A stretch of DNA of 64,000 bases from Rhynchopus euleeides (GCA_963210315.1 OY723273.1:1612001-1676000); one strand, 5' to 3'. Positions 10,680 through 21,791 are shown, counted from the first letter of the stretch. Notes: generated from the sequence alone by a model not told the origin. Program-made: numbers and translations.

Positions 10680-12018
10680 CGCTAATAATAATTAATATCA
10701 GTATCTCCCAAGCAACGGATCACAAGGTGGCGGCCTGCCACCCAGCCCATCCCATCCCTTCCCCTTCCCCTTCCCCACAAACACACGCATCCCAACGATG
10801 AATGTTGTGATCTCCTTGCTCTGAAGCTCCCTCTCCCTTTATGACTGACACCCCGCCGTCCGGTGCTGAGGACCTGCTGTGTGATCTGGATCTTGCGGTC
10901 ATGCTGCTGGCTAATGGGTCTCTCGCATGTTACCTTCGGTAGGTCTGACCTTACGCTGCTGACTTTACGTCCCTCGACAGCGAATGTGCATAAATTGGGC
11001 CTGTCGGCGGTAATCACGCCGTATGCCATTGTGCAAGTGATGCTGCAGGGGTGTGGGGATTGCGCGTCTGTTTCCGTATCAATGTCGAAGCTTGCCGACC
11101 TATGAAATTGGTTGTGCGGCTGTACCACCTCAACAAATAATTTAACAGAAATCTGGGATTTGGTGCACAGAACACGAGCCCTCATCTATTCAACTGTTTC
11201 CACACCATTACCCGACCTGCCGTGTATGTAATTTAGTCGGGCAATGCCAGTGAGATGGCCCGTTTTGTGTGATGTATATGGCGGACGCCCCCCTCCCCCG
11301 TTCTCTCGTTCTCTCTCTTTCCAAGGCCAAAAAAAAAGGAGGGGTGGGGTGGGCGAGAAGAAGGCAATTTGTCTTTTTCAATATTTGTGCAAGCCCAATC
11401 CCCCCCGCCCCCCCGCACTCGTACTTTCCTTCACTGCTTCCACAGGCTCCCTCCCTCCCTCCTCCTCCCAATTCCTTTCGGTTGGTAAAAATCAATCTCA
11501 ATTTGACCCCCCCCCAACCGCCGCGCCCCCTACCCCTCTCTGGAAGACTTGCTTTTCCGTTCACTTTCGACAATCAAAGCCGTGTATGTCGGGCGGTCTA
11601 TATCTTTGCCAATGCACGATATCGCGGGTTGGACACGTGTTCCCACCATCGATATGTGGGTCGAAGAATAAGTGGTGATTTCGGCTTGATTTCACCCGAA
11701 AATCGGAATCCGTTGAATATGGTTTCTGATGAAAATGTGAAAATTTTCGACCTTCTTCGCAGTTTTTGCCACTTCCTTGCCCCATCTTTCCCACCCAAAA
11801 TCGAAGTACCGTGAATGGTGTTGTTGAAAGGTCCAAATTGCGTTGGTTGTGCGTAGTTCTGCCGAAATCGTGCACACGTTGTGCATAGTGCATGTGTAAC
11901 GCCATTTGCGACCAAAATGTAAATTTCCTGCACCCGAGCGTTGACGCTTCCACACACCCTTACAAACCCACTTGCCTGATGAAGGGGGTGGTGTGTAGAG
12001 CACGTTTGGCAGGGCTGA
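10680..12018. other. Intergenic, no supported gene
   Basis: Open frames on both strands (such as 10,682-11,185 minus and 11,598-11,957 minus) show no domain. Poly-pyrimidine and poly-C stretches fill 11,285-11,540. The part next to 12,019 may hold missing 5' sequence of the following retroelement, but stop codons interrupt it. Confidence 0.4.
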
Positions 12019-15000
12019 ATGACACTTTATACGGCGTGGCTCCGCCTCCTCTTGGTGCCCAAAACCCTCTTCCGCACCTACCGTGGAGGGAAGAAGAAGC
12101 AGCTGCTGGCGAAGCGGGCCCGGGAGGAGGCGATCATCCTCTGGCGGGAAGGACGCGCGTCGGAGCTCTGGCGCCGGGCCCGGACGGAAGCCCCGGGCCC
12201 GGGACGGGTGGAGGCTGCCCCCACATGGGAGGAGACGGAGGAAGCGGTGGTGCAAGCGGCGAGACAAGGGCGGTATTCGGCGGCGATGGCGCGCACCAGG
12301 AGCGCCGGCCTGGCGCCTGCCACCCCTGCCACGAAAGCGAAGCTCCTAGCAATGCACCCGGAAGCGGACAGCCCAGCCATCTCCGCGGCGACGCGGGTAG
12401 TGCCCGCGGATGCCACCCCCGCCGAGGTGTTTAAAGCGCTGAAGGGGTTACCGAGGGGCACGGGCGCCGGCCCCTCAGGCCTGAGGGCGGACCACCTCCG
12501 GGAGCTCGTCCAGGTGGAGAGAGTGGATGTGCTTCCGGCCCTCACGGCGGTGGTGAATGTCCTGCGCAGAGGCGAGGCCCCCCCGCAGCTGGCCCGGCAC
12601 ATCGCGGGCGCGTCTCTGGTCGCGCTCCCCAAGCCAGACGCGGGGATCCGCCCGATCGCGGTTGGGGAGACCCTCCGCCGCCTGGTGGCCAAAACCCTCA
12701 CCGCAGACGTCAGGGAACAGGCTGGGAAGCTCCTCCTGAAGGGGAGGCAAGTAGGAGTGGCGGTGGACGGCGGACTGGAGGCGGCCACGGCGGTCGTGAA
12801 GGACTTCGCGGCGCGCAACAGGGGGGCGGACAAGGTCCTGCTGAAGATCGACTATGCCAACGCCTTTAACATGGTTAACAGGCAGGCGTTCATCGATGCT
12901 GTCAGGCGGGACCTCCCGGAGCTGTCGGCGTGGGTCGAGTGGTGCTACGCGTCGCCCTCAGCCCTGATATACCGTGGCGAAGTGCTCGAATCGCAGAGGG
13001 GGGTACAGCAGGGGGACCCCCTCGGGCCGCTCCTGTTCTCCCTGGCCATCCGCCAGCTGACCGAGGACCTAGGCAAGCTGCCGGGGGTGGAGGGCAGCGT
13101 GTGGTACTTGGACGATGGCACGCTGATGGGCTCCCCCGGGGCGGTCGGCCACGCGTTCGCGATCCTCGAGCGGCGGAGCGCGGAGCTGGGCCTGGTGGTG
13201 GCACGCCGCAAATGCGAAGTGATCTCGCTGAATGGGCACTCGGTGGAGGGCCTCCGGGGAGCGGGCCTTGATGTAGCCGCGACGGAAAAGGAGCGCGCGA
13301 CTCGCATGGACCTCCTCCACCACAACTTCGAGTTCCTCGGGGCTCCGGTGGGGGATGCGGAATTCTGCGAGCGGGTGATGGATACAAAACTGAGAGAGAA
13401 GTTCATCCCAAACCTGCGCCAGCTTCACCACCTCCAAGACGCGCAAGTGGCCATGACCCTCCTGCGACACTGTGAAGGCTTCTGCAAGCTGGTCTTCCAG
13501 ATGCGCGCAATTGGGTACGCCGGGAGAGAATACCTTCGCCAGTATGACAAGGAAATCGGGATGGTGCTGGCATCTGTGCTCGGGGACAGGGACGGGACCC
13601 TCCCTGACGATGCGCGAGACCAGGCGGCCCTGCCCGTCAGGCTAGGGGGTATGGGCATTCGGAGGTCGGAGGACCACATCACCGCTGCGGCTTTGGCGGC
13701 GGCTAGCTCCTTCTTCCCCCTATGTGTGCAGCTGGACAGCGGATATCGTTGGGATGCGGATGCGTGGCGCGTGGCAGCGACCGCCCACAACGAGCTGGTG
13801 GCGGAGGCGGACTGGGTGGACCCTCACAAGCGCCCGGGCGAGCCCCTCCGCCAGCGCGACCTATCCCTGGCGATCATCAGCCGGCAGCACGAGACCCTAC
13901 TGGCGGAGGCTGACGTGCTGAGTAAAGGGCGTCAGTTGTCCGCGTCCCTCCCAGGCGCAGGGGCGTGGGTGACGGTGACGCCAGAACAACAGTTTGCGAT
14001 GGGGAGGGAGGAGTACCAAGTGGCGGCTCGCCTGCGCCTGGGCCTCGTCGTCTTCGCCCCTGGGTCGCGGTGCCACGAGTGCGGGGACGCCATGGACGTC
14101 TTGGGCGCCCATGTGTTCAGCTGCCAGGCATCGGCGGACCGCATCAAGCGCCACGACGCGGTGAAGCTCGGGGTGCTGGGGCTGGCGCGGGACGCGGGAC
14201 TCGGCCCCCAGCTGGAGCCCAACCACCTCCTCTTGGGCGGGGGCAAGCCGGCTGACGTGTTCCTCCCGTGCGGCATAGGTGAGTCGCGGGGCCGGGCGAT
14301 CGACGTGACCGTGTGGTCGACGTGCGCGGAGTCTGCGAGGCAGGGTGCGGCGAGAGCGCGGGGGTACACCGCGTCGCGGGCTGAAGCATCCAAGCATCGC
14401 AAGCACGGGGCGCGGTGTCAGGAGGTTGAGATCGCCTTCTCCGCGTTCGCCCTGGAGCAGTCGGGCGGGATGGGTCCGGAGGCCGTGCGGCTCTTCAGGC
14501 ACTTGGTCAGCTTCGCGGTGGACCACAAGCTGGGGGACAGGGCCGAGCTCACTCGTTCCTGGGCGGCGCGGATAGTGGTGCCGTTGATGCGGGCGGTGGG
14601 GCGGTCGTCGCTCCGCAGGGGGGCGCTGTGCACGGACCTGCGCTCTGGTCAGACTCGGGAGCGGGTCTTGCCGGATCCGCTGGTGGGCGTGGAGCCGGAC
14701 TACTTCTTCGCGCCTGACACGGACCTGGCCCCCGCGCCACACTTCGACGGGCACATGGACGCGGAGGATTTCATGTGTGACCCGGATGACGCGGCGGGCC
14801 CCGAGGAGCCGACCCCTGAACCCGAACCTGCCCCTCCCCGCCGCCCACGCCCGCCGCCTCCCCCCGCGGAGGGGGACCTCCCGCAGCCGGCGGGTGGGGT
14901 GGCGGCTGACCCCCTGGCCCAATTGCTGGAGTGGCGCGGCCAGACGGACGGGAGGCTGAGCTTGTCGTCCCTGCAGCAGCAGGCGCGGCTGGGCCTGGTC

Positions 15001-16809
15001 GAGCCGGACGGGTGGTCGTTCCGGGTGGGGGACTGTGCTTTTGATGCGTTGGCCACGCTGGGTGCCCGATCGGTGAAGCAATCCAGCGGGTGGCTGCGCC
15101 AAGAGGCAGTCCGCAGGGCGATGCGCGACCCGGACCTCCGGATGCGGGTGGAGGAGGGTCCGAACCAGTGGGCCGAGCAGATGATGCGCGCAGGGAGCGA
15201 CGACGTGCGCACCTGGGCGGACTTCATCGCCCTGGCGGCGGCTGCGCGCGTGACCAGATGCGTCGTCCTCGTGCTCATCGACAACCACCAGCCGATGCTT
15301 CTGTCCCCAGTAGGTGCGGGTGCAGTGGTGGACGCCCACTGTCTGCGGAGGACGGGGGGGCAACATGGGCACTACGTGCCCCTAGTTATGCCGGAGCCCA
15401 TGCGTCAGCACCTGGCGGGTCTTCCCCCGAAGCCGATGGCAGCGGATGTCACGGGGTGCGATGGTGATAGTCCCATGCAGATGGTGCGTCAGGGGGGCTC
15501 GGCGGGCCAGGTGGAGGAGTGCGAGAAGTGCCGCCGCCCGTTCGACCGCTCCGCGAGGCATCACGCGTGTGGCAGATGCTGGCGCAAAGTGTGCGCGTCA
15601 TGCGCAGTGCGGGGTGAGCGGTGCCCAGGCTACATTGACCGGGTGGCGGTGGATGTCGACGCTCCAGACCCTGCGGAGCAACCCGCGGTCACCCCGGATC
15701 TGCGGGAGGTCCTGGAGTCCGCCCGGGCGCGCCCCCGCCGGCGGAAGCCCATCCCGAGCCGCATGCACGACACGCCGATGGGGCCCAGGCAGCCGAGTGC
15801 CCCGCACGACTCGTCGGGGGCTGCGCACCATCCAACGCGGGTGAAGGAGGAAGTGGCGGAGGAGCCGGTCGCTCCCGGCCAGGACGTGGAGATGCACCAG
15901 GGCGGAGGCTCCCAAACCTCAAACACAGCCCCCTCTGGTGCGCCCTCCGCGACCCACGGCCACAGCGTGCCCCCGGCGGAGAGTGCCTCCCGGGCTGCCC
16001 CAGCCCCCATGCAGGGGCAGGCCCAACATGCAGAGTGCCCGCCGTCGGGGTCGGGGGCCACAGAGAACCACCAGGGCGGAGGCTCCCAAACCTCAAACAC
16101 AGCCCCCTCTGGTGTGCCCTCTGCGGCTCCGGTCACGGCGGCAGGCGCCCAGCCGTCTGGCCCCGCTCAGGCCGCGCGGCGCCGCCAGGGCGGAGGCTCC
16201 CACACTTTCAACACAGCCCCCTCTGGCACCTCTGGCGGAACAGCCCCCGGTGGGGCTGGCGGGATCCAGGGGGTTGCTGCGACGATGATGCGCAACGCCG
16301 CGCAGGCCCGCCGGGACGGGCAGCGCCGCAGCCGGACGGCCGCGTCCTCGAGACGCCTGGAGGAGCTGCGTCAGGGTGACGCGGCGGGCCCCATGGAGTT
16401 CGACGACGACCCGGCGAACGTGTGGGAGCCCGAGGACGACCTCCAGGCCATCGACGCCTACGGGGACGACGAGACGCCCGCGGCGAACATCCCCGCTCTG
16501 CAGGAGCTTGCGGCGTCCCGTGTCTGGGCCGAGGGGGTGGTAGCGCGGGCCCGCGGCATGGCCCCCTGCGTCTCGATGGGAGGAGCCATCCCCCGCACCG
16601 TCGAGGCGTGGAGGCACTGCTTCCACCCCAGCTATGGCCTTTGCCCCCTCTCGCCCAGGGTGGCAGGTGACGTAGCGGCGGAGTGGCTGCAGGCGCGCAT
16701 CCTGCAAGGGGGCGCGCAGGCCGAGCCCGGGAACCAGACGAGGGAGCCGGGGGTCAGCCTGCGCGTCTACATGCGCAAGCTGCAGACGGAGGTGGAGCGG
16801 GGCGAGTAG
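12019..16809 (+). CDS. Non-LTR retrotransposon polyprotein: RT, nuclease-like, OTU-like, zinc domain
   Basis: A 1,596-residue frame opens at ATG 12,019, directly after an in-frame TGA. About residues 145-420 form a reverse transcriptase, with LKIDYANAFN, GVQQGDPLGPLLF and the catalytic WYLDDG. Residues 680-770 carry CHECG...H-x3-C, then KPADVFLP and AIDVTV, resembling the zinc-plus-PD-(D/E)XK nuclease region downstream of RT in some LINEs. Residues 1,000-1,120 look like an OTU cysteine protease (VGDCAFDAL with the nucleophile Cys; HGHYVPLV with the His). Residues 1,167-1,203 form a treble-clef zinc cluster (CEKC, CGRC, CASC). Three copies of a QGGGSxTxNTAPSG repeat follow (about 1,294, 1,352, 1,390). 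No apurinic endonuclease is seen. The 5' end may be truncated. Domain identity is by motif reading; RT is certain, OTU likely. Confidence 0.9.
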   Translation: MTLYTAWLRLLLVPKTLFRTYRGGKKKQLLAKRAREEAIILWREGRASELWRRARTEAPGPGRVEAAPTWEETEEAVVQAARQGRYSAAMARTRSAGLAPATPATKAKLLAMHPEADSPAISAATRVVPADATPAEVFKALKGLPRGTGAGPSGLRADHLRELVQVERVDVLPALTAVVNVLRRGEAPPQLARHIAGASLVALPKPDAGIRPIAVGETLRRLVAKTLTADVREQAGKLLLKGRQVGVAVDGGLEAATAVVKDFAARNRGADKVLLKIDYANAFNMVNRQAFIDAVRRDLPELSAWVEWCYASPSALIYRGEVLESQRGVQQGDPLGPLLFSLAIRQLTEDLGKLPGVEGSVWYLDDGTLMGSPGAVGHAFAILERRSAELGLVVARRKCEVISLNGHSVEGLRGAGLDVAATEKERATRMDLLHHNFEFLGAPVGDAEFCERVMDTKLREKFIPNLRQLHHLQDAQVAMTLLRHCEGFCKLVFQMRAIGYAGREYLRQYDKEIGMVLASVLGDRDGTLPDDARDQAALPVRLGGMGIRRSEDHITAAALAAASSFFPLCVQLDSGYRWDADAWRVAATAHNELVAEADWVDPHKRPGEPLRQRDLSLAIISRQHETLLAEADVLSKGRQLSASLPGAGAWVTVTPEQQFAMGREEYQVAARLRLGLVVFAPGSRCHECGDAMDVLGAHVFSCQASADRIKRHDAVKLGVLGLARDAGLGPQLEPNHLLLGGGKPADVFLPCGIGESRGRAIDVTVWSTCAESARQGAARARGYTASRAEASKHRKHGARCQEVEIAFSAFALEQSGGMGPEAVRLFRHLVSFAVDHKLGDRAELTRSWAARIVVPLMRAVGRSSLRRGALCTDLRSGQTRERVLPDPLVGVEPDYFFAPDTDLAPAPHFDGHMDAEDFMCDPDDAAGPEEPTPEPEPAPPRRPRPPPPPAEGDLPQPAGGVAADPLAQLLEWRGQTDGRLSLSSLQQQARLGLVEPDGWSFRVGDCAFDALATLGARSVKQSSGWLRQEAVRRAMRDPDLRMRVEEGPNQWAEQMMRAGSDDVRTWADFIALAAAARVTRCVVLVLIDNHQPMLLSPVGAGAVVDAHCLRRTGGQHGHYVPLVMPEPMRQHLAGLPPKPMAADVTGCDGDSPMQMVRQGGSAGQVEECEKCRRPFDRSARHHACGRCWRKVCASCAVRGERCPGYIDRVAVDVDAPDPAEQPAVTPDLREVLESARARPRRRKPIPSRMHDTPMGPRQPSAPHDSSGAAHHPTRVKEEVAEEPVAPGQDVEMHQGGGSQTSNTAPSGAPSATHGHSVPPAESASRAAPAPMQGQAQHAECPPSGSGATENHQGGGSQTSNTAPSGVPSAAPVTAAGAQPSGPAQAARRRQGGGSHTFNTAPSGTSGGTAPGGAGGIQGVAATMMRNAAQARRDGQRRSRTAASSRRLEELRQGDAAGPMEFDDDPANVWEPEDDLQAIDAYGDDETPAANIPALQELAASRVWAEGVVARARGMAPCVSMGGAIPRTVEAWRHCFHPSYGLCPLSPRVAGDVAAEWLQARILQGGAQAEPGNQTREPGVSLRVYMRKLQTEVERGE
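15898..16230 (+). repeat. Three dispersed copies of a 42-bp coding repeat
   Basis: A CAGGGCGGAGGCTCCCAAAC-led block recurs at about 15,898, 16,075 and 16,187 within the RT polyprotein, keeping frame. The first two copies are nearly identical and the third differs slightly. Confidence 0.85.
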
Positions 16810-16869
16810 GCGGAGCAGCGTCCCCACCCCCACCACCCCCCCCCCCCCGGGACCTTCCCCCCCCAGGCA

Positions 16870-17148
16870 TGTCGCTAAGCGTCGACCGTCGACCCAGTGA
16901 TTTTGGGTTTCCCCCCCCATAAAAAAGCGTCGACCCAGCGTCGACCCAGTGGACTGGGTTGACGCTTGGTCGAGGCTTGGAGCGTCGACCTAGTGGAACT
17001 GGGTTGCCATTCAAGCCTGGACCAAGCGTCAACCCATTTATTACACTGGGTCGACGCTAACCTAGCGTTGGCCCGGTTACACTGGGTCGACGCTCACCAA
17101 GCGTCGACCAAGCGTCAACCCACTTTCACTGGGTCGACGTCGAAGAGA
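16870..17148. repeat. Cluster of GCGTCGACCCAGTG repeats in both orientations
   Basis: More than a dozen variants of AGCGTCGACC / ACTGGGTCGACGCT occur on both strands just after the RT polyprotein stop. Any two can pair into hairpins. It may be the element's 3' UTR or an independent satellite; one more related unit (GAGCGTCAACCCACC) is at 17,681. Confidence 0.75.
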
Positions 17149-17158
17149 GTATGGTTTT

Positions 17159-17402
17159 GCAGGAACAGATGCTCACTACCGTGGCCTCCGGCGGCTGGGG
17201 GGCTCCGCCCCCCAGACCCCCCTGTGGCGTATGTCTCGTACTCAAGTCATTCGATTCCCACCGGGTCAGGGAATCCACCCACTCCAGTAGCCTCAGGAGG
17301 ACGCAGCCAACTCACACAGAATCTGTACGCCCACAATGAACAGATGCTCACTACCGTGGCCTCCGGCGGCTGGGGGGCCCTGCCCCCCAGACCCCCCATC
17401 TC
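17159..17402 (+). repeat. Repeat family I, dimeric copy 1
   Basis: Two copies of CTCACTACCGTGGCCTCCGG...GGGGGG..CCGCCCCCCAGAC flank a middle segment with GTAGCCTCAGGAGGACGCAG and AACTCACACAGAATCTGTAC. The same dimeric arrangement occurs at 55,137-55,415, so the whole unit is a mobile or duplicated repeat. Confidence 0.75.
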
Positions 17403-17554
17403 GCGTGCCCGTCTAGTAACCAAGTCCTTGCGCTTTGACGGCCGTGACATATCAGGGGGCAGCGTCGAAATCATGGTCCCGAAAGCCATTTTTTGGTTTC
17501 CTCCGGCACCCGACGGCGCGAGCGGGAGAGGAACCACGGAAGGAACCCAGCGCC

Positions 17555-17595
17555 TCACACCGTGCCCACCTAGTGGTCCACCGATGGGAAAAATT
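17555..17595 (+). repeat. Dispersed short repeat E, copy 1
   Basis: CCTCACACCG followed after a short C-rich run by GTGGTCCACCGATGGG. Similar blocks lie at 18,349-18,390 and 34,811-34,858. Confidence 0.5.
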
Positions 17596-17876
17596 GGCAA
17601 CAACACGAGCGCGCGCGAAGCGCGCGCGAGAAAAATTGACCCCTAGTGTTTTCCCCCCTGATCCCCCCCCAAAACAGGAGCGTCAACCCACCAAATCTCC
17701 AAAATCGAAAAGTTAGCGACAGGCCTGTTCCCCCCCCCCCTTTCATAGATGTGTGCAGGTGGCCGTTGTGAATGGTTAGACAGGGGCTGGCCACCCCCTC
17801 CCCCGGGCTCTGCACAGCAGGTCTGGGTTAGAAACAACATACCCCCCCCCCCCCTTCCTCCCCTCCCTTCCTCCCC

Positions 17877-18084
17877 CCTCCCCTCCCCTCCCCTCCCCTC
17901 CCCTCCCCTCCCCTCCCCTCCCCTCCCCTCCCCTCCCCTCCCCTCCCCTCCCCTCCCCTCCCCTCCCCTCCCCTCCCCTCCCCTCCCCTCCCCTCCCCTC
18001 CCCTCCCCTCCCCTCCCCTCCCCTCCCCTCCCCTCCCCTCCCCTCCCCTCCCCTCCCCTCCCCTCCCCTCCCCTCCCCTCCCCT
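17877..18084. repeat. (CCCTC)n microsatellite
   Basis: About 208 bp of uninterrupted 5-bp CCCTC units (roughly 41 copies). The complementary strand is GAGGG repeated, with G-quadruplex potential. Confidence 0.95.
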
Positions 18085-18348
18085 ATTGATGTCCCCCCCC
18101 CCCTCCCCCAGCGCTTTGCCGCTCGTGTGAGTACCGCCCTGACTGGGAGAAAGGGTAGGGCTGGTTGGGTTGGCGGAGTTGGGCGGATGGGCGAAACGGA
18201 AAAATCGACGAGGTCGCAGCGTCAGGGCGTTCTGGGCTGGCTGGTGGTGGTTGGGACAAGACCGACGAGATTAGAAGCGGCACTGGTAGACGGGTTTTGA
18301 GGCCCCCCGCCCCCAGGTTCCCCCTGCCCACCTGGACGGACCCAAGTG

Positions 18349-18390
18349 CCTCACACCGGATCTCTCCCCACCCGGTGGTCCACCTGACGG
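18349..18390 (+). repeat. Dispersed short repeat E, copy 2
   Basis: CCTCACACCGGATCTCTCCC followed by GGTGGTCCACCTGACGG, matching copies 1 and 3. Confidence 0.5.
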
Positions 18391-18411
18391 ATACGAGCAA
18401 AAAAAAAAAGA

Positions 18412-18622
18412 AAAATAACGCGTTATTTTAGGAGAAAACGTTTTCCAATTTTTTGACATCACGGAGTGGCCCCCTGGAGTGATATTTTACCCAAGAAAAT
18501 TCTTTTAGGGGGGGTAGGGACCCGAGTTTCGGGTCAGATTCACCGGGAAATGCTGCCTTTTTTGGGGTCAAAAAATAACGCAAAAATAACGTTATTACCG
18601 TTACTGGTAACGGAATAACGCC
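18412..18622. repeat. Possible small MITE with AATAACG ends
   Basis: The left edge contains the palindrome AAAATAACGCGTTATTTT. The right edge contains AATAACGTTATT and TTACCGTTACTGGTAACGG. The edges are only loosely complementary to each other, so the boundaries are tentative. Confidence 0.3.
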
Positions 18623-19830
18623 CAATGTATGACACACACACACACGGCGCGAGTCATGTGCGAGCTCCATTCCCAAGCGACCACATCGAGCAGCCACACT
18701 GTGGCTGGACGCGCCGTGCTGCACACCGCTTCCCACCAGCGACCCAGCTGACCCGCCCCCCTCTGCTCTCTGGTCTTTCCTCCGACCGCCCCCTGCAGCC
18801 CTGCATCGCGAGTGCCTGCGCACCTGCGGCGTCAACGCCTGTGAGGGGGTAGACGCTGGAGGGTGGGGAGAGGGGGCGGGGGAGTGGGGGGGGTTCGTTC
18901 GGTCTGTTTGCCGGTGATTTCCCTATGATAATGCCGCCGCTTTGCCACAGTGGGTGGGCGGTGTGTTGGTGCCACAAGGTGTCTCTGTCAAACTGCACCC
19001 TCCATCGAGCGAAGGCGGGGGCTCGCACGAGAAAGGAAAGGCCAATTGAGTCGCAAATCTGGCTCTGAGAGCATGTCGCGAGAGACAGGGATCAACGGAT
19101 GCCGATGTTCTATTTTATTCTGTTTGAATGCATACCACTCCACAGCCTCCTTCGGCGTGTCCAATCCCCCCCCCCCCCCCATATTTCTATGTCTCTGCTG
19201 CACCCAAAATACTTTCAAAAAATAGACGCCTCTTCCCATTGGCTGGCGAGGCCTTCGGGGCTGACGGTGACCTGTTTGTGATATCTTCGGCTGTCGGTCT
19301 CAACTCCCCCACCGACAGCCGCTCTGGCTCTGGGGCACGGTTCTTTCACCTCATTCAGCTTGTGCCCCGCCCTCTTTTACCTGATTTTTACCTGCTGATT
19401 CCTTGATTATCAGTGTATTGAATCGTTCTCATCTTTCCTAGTTTTATGTCCTGATGGGGCTGATGCGAAGCCATTTGCAAGCTCCCGTCCTTTGGAAGGA
19501 CTTCTGTCCAGTCCAGCATTGTATATCACTGCAGCTGACTGGCACGTCTGTGTTCGTTCGACGCGCAGCAATACCCCAACCGCCACAGCTCTGCCCGGGA
19601 TGCCATCTATCATCAACAATAAACGGTGTGTGACAGTGAATAGTTCATGCGAAGTTCGGCCCTGCAACCCTGCAATGGTAGTCACGGGCCGGTAGAGATC
19701 GGAATATCAATTATGCTGCAAATGATGGCACTTTGCATGACACACTAAACGCACCACGCCGATGCCACTTTTCCTCAAGAACTTTCCCTGAATCAATCTC
19801 CTCACCTTTGTATTATATGGTTTTGACCAG
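18623..19830. other. Intergenic, no supported gene
   Basis: A CA microsatellite near 18,630, a poly-C run at about 19,168-19,181 and short unsupported open frames are all that is visible. Confidence 0.5.
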
Positions 19831-20000
19831 TTACGAGCCCCGAGGCGAAGCGAATTCACGATGCAGCCAATGAAATCGCACACTTGAACCTTTGGGATTG
19901 AGACCCTTCATGCCGCTTCGCAAGGATTTGACACATCCTTGGGACTGGAAGGCCCGAGTGTGGTTCGGGGCTGTCTTGACAGCTGCTGGGCAGTGGTTCC
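19831..20000 (+). repeat. Structured repeat family A, copy A2 (degenerate)
   Basis: Begins TTACGAG, then GAAATCGCACACTTGAACC and CCTTCATGCCGCTTCGCAAG as in other A copies. Similarity fades after about 19,940 and the 3' pairing partner is not clear. Confidence 0.55.
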
Positions 20001-21042
20001 ACAAAGCGGAAAGGTGTGCGATTTCTGTCCTGTCACAGGGATCCGTTCCATGGCGTTTGCTGGATCTTTGAAACCCCATTTAAGCGGCCCTCGATCCAGC
20101 CAGCCCAGGTGCTGGGTAGCTTCTATGCTTTTTGACATCCGTCGCCCCGAACTAAAAAACCTCTTCGTGTTCTGACCCCGACGGTTTTGGAAAGTCCAGA
20201 AGCTCCGTACCTGCCATGATGTTACTGATGCAACTTTGGTGGCGATAGCTCTCTAGGGTGTATCACCTCCGAACCCACCAAAAAGAAAACATCGGTGAGC
20301 TTTCCCCGCTTATTGTCTTTTTTGTCTGTGCACCTTCTGGTCACCTGCACATGTTGGGGCAGTGGGTCGGCAAACACCCGCCTGTCCCCGACATCTCCTA
20401 TTTCCTTTAGAACTGGAACTAACACAGCGTGTCAATCATATAAAAATGCGGGCGCGCTGATCTCGGTGTGGAAGGGAGCGTGCATGCTTCAGATTTTGGC
20501 GCCCCGCTCCTGTCCTTTTCAGACGCGCCGAGTGTTGGTGGAGGGAATTGTCGCTGCCAGGACTCACTCACTCAGTGTTCCGCACCCACTCCCTCCCTGC
20601 GAGCGGGGATGCGCCAACGCATAAACAACCCAAGTGAGAGAGAGACCGGAGGTGCGAACTCATGTTATTCTCGATCTGAATGCCACCGCACGTGTCCTGA
20701 TCCTACTATTGCGGTCCTTTGACACCACATCAACAAGAATCTATTTCCATATTATAACATACGACTGGATCGCTGTATCACGCGAGGGGTCTGACAGACC
20801 GCTGAGTGCAACCGCTCTGGTGTTCGTGTAGAGGGCCGGAACAAACGCCCAAAACCGAAGGCGAGTCAAACGCACGTAGCATACAACCTTCCAGCAGACA
20901 TTCGCCCTTTCCTTGTTCTGCGTTTTCCCAAGGCCTCAGCGGTTTGACAGCCGCAGGCCAGCGAAAGTTAATGTGTGCTCCTCAAGCATCTTTGCGCACT
21001 GCGCACAGATGCCGCTATCTGTCGATCTAAATTTAACTGCTA
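20001..21042. other. Intergenic, no supported gene
   Basis: Contains a family H motif (about 20,315-20,360, CACCTTCTGGTCACCTGCAC, also at about 1,158). Open frames are short and unsupported. Confidence 0.5.
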
Positions 21043-21252
21043 GTTACGGAGCGGCGGGAGCGAAGCCGCAAAGTAACGGAGGGAAATCGTACGGCTGGCC
21101 CCTTTAGGATTAGCACCTTCATGCCACTTCACAGGGCCTCAACACAGTCTCATGACAGCAAGTGCGCTCAACGAAAAGTGGCTCGGGGGCTGTTTTATAA
21201 CAGCCCCTGTGCAGGGTGTTTCTATCATAAAGCGAAAAGAGTACGATTTTTT
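21043..21252 (+). repeat. Structured repeat family A, copy A3
   Basis: Contains GGAAATCGTACGGCTGG, CACCTTCATGCCACTTCACA and GTGCGCTCAACGAAAAGTGG, ending GAGTACGATTTTTTTT. The ends pair (AAATCGTAC with GTACGATTT). An internal hairpin is perfect: GGGGCTGTT-TTAT-AACAGCCCC. The T8 run directly after the closing stem could be a Pol III stop. Confidence 0.8.
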
Positions 21253-21791
21253 TTGCCACCAGTGACCACGACGGGTCTGAAGAGAACGAACTTGAATCCA
21301 TATCATCTGCATCCATCCGAATAGTACCTCAGCATATGAGGTGTGAAGCGAGGGAGGCCGCTGGTCCCCTCGGCCGGACGCCTTTGTCATCCCGGCAACC
21401 GGGGAGGCGTGGAGCACCTGGAGTGGGGCAAGGGTGACGGTACCCACAGCCCCTGCTTTCTCCCGGTGTGTCCAGAGTGCGTTGTTTCAGCCATATCAAG
21501 GAGATTGCACAGATTCCCCAGTGCAAGGCACACGCCCCCCCCCCCCCCTTTTTTTTCTCTGCATGCAGTCACGCCCCCACCCCCAGCTAAATCAAGCGGT
21601 GGCGACGGTGTGCGGAAGCGTCATTCACAGAAGGGAGACCCCGTGAAGCCCTTCCGCGGGTTCTTTTCTTCGTCCTTCCTCACCCCCGAGCGGAAAGCAG
21701 CTGCAGCCCGCCCGGCCCCTCCCTGTCCGCGCTCTCAAGAGCGCTGACCTGTATGTGGTGGTTGATCCGGCTTGGTACGATACTACGCAGG

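Noticed and set aside
13897-15372. 491-codon open frame antisense to the RT polyprotein
   Set aside because: High-GC coding sequence often leaves the complementary frames open. The plus strand has RT, OTU-like and zinc motifs; the antisense product is Arg/Pro/His-rich with none.
17240-17260. Possible tRNA T-arm (ATTCGATTCCC)
   Set aside because: No matching acceptor, D-arm or anticodon stem could be folded around it.
17749-18300. 183-codon frame through the (CCCTC)n tract
   Set aside because: Open only because the microsatellite lacks stops.
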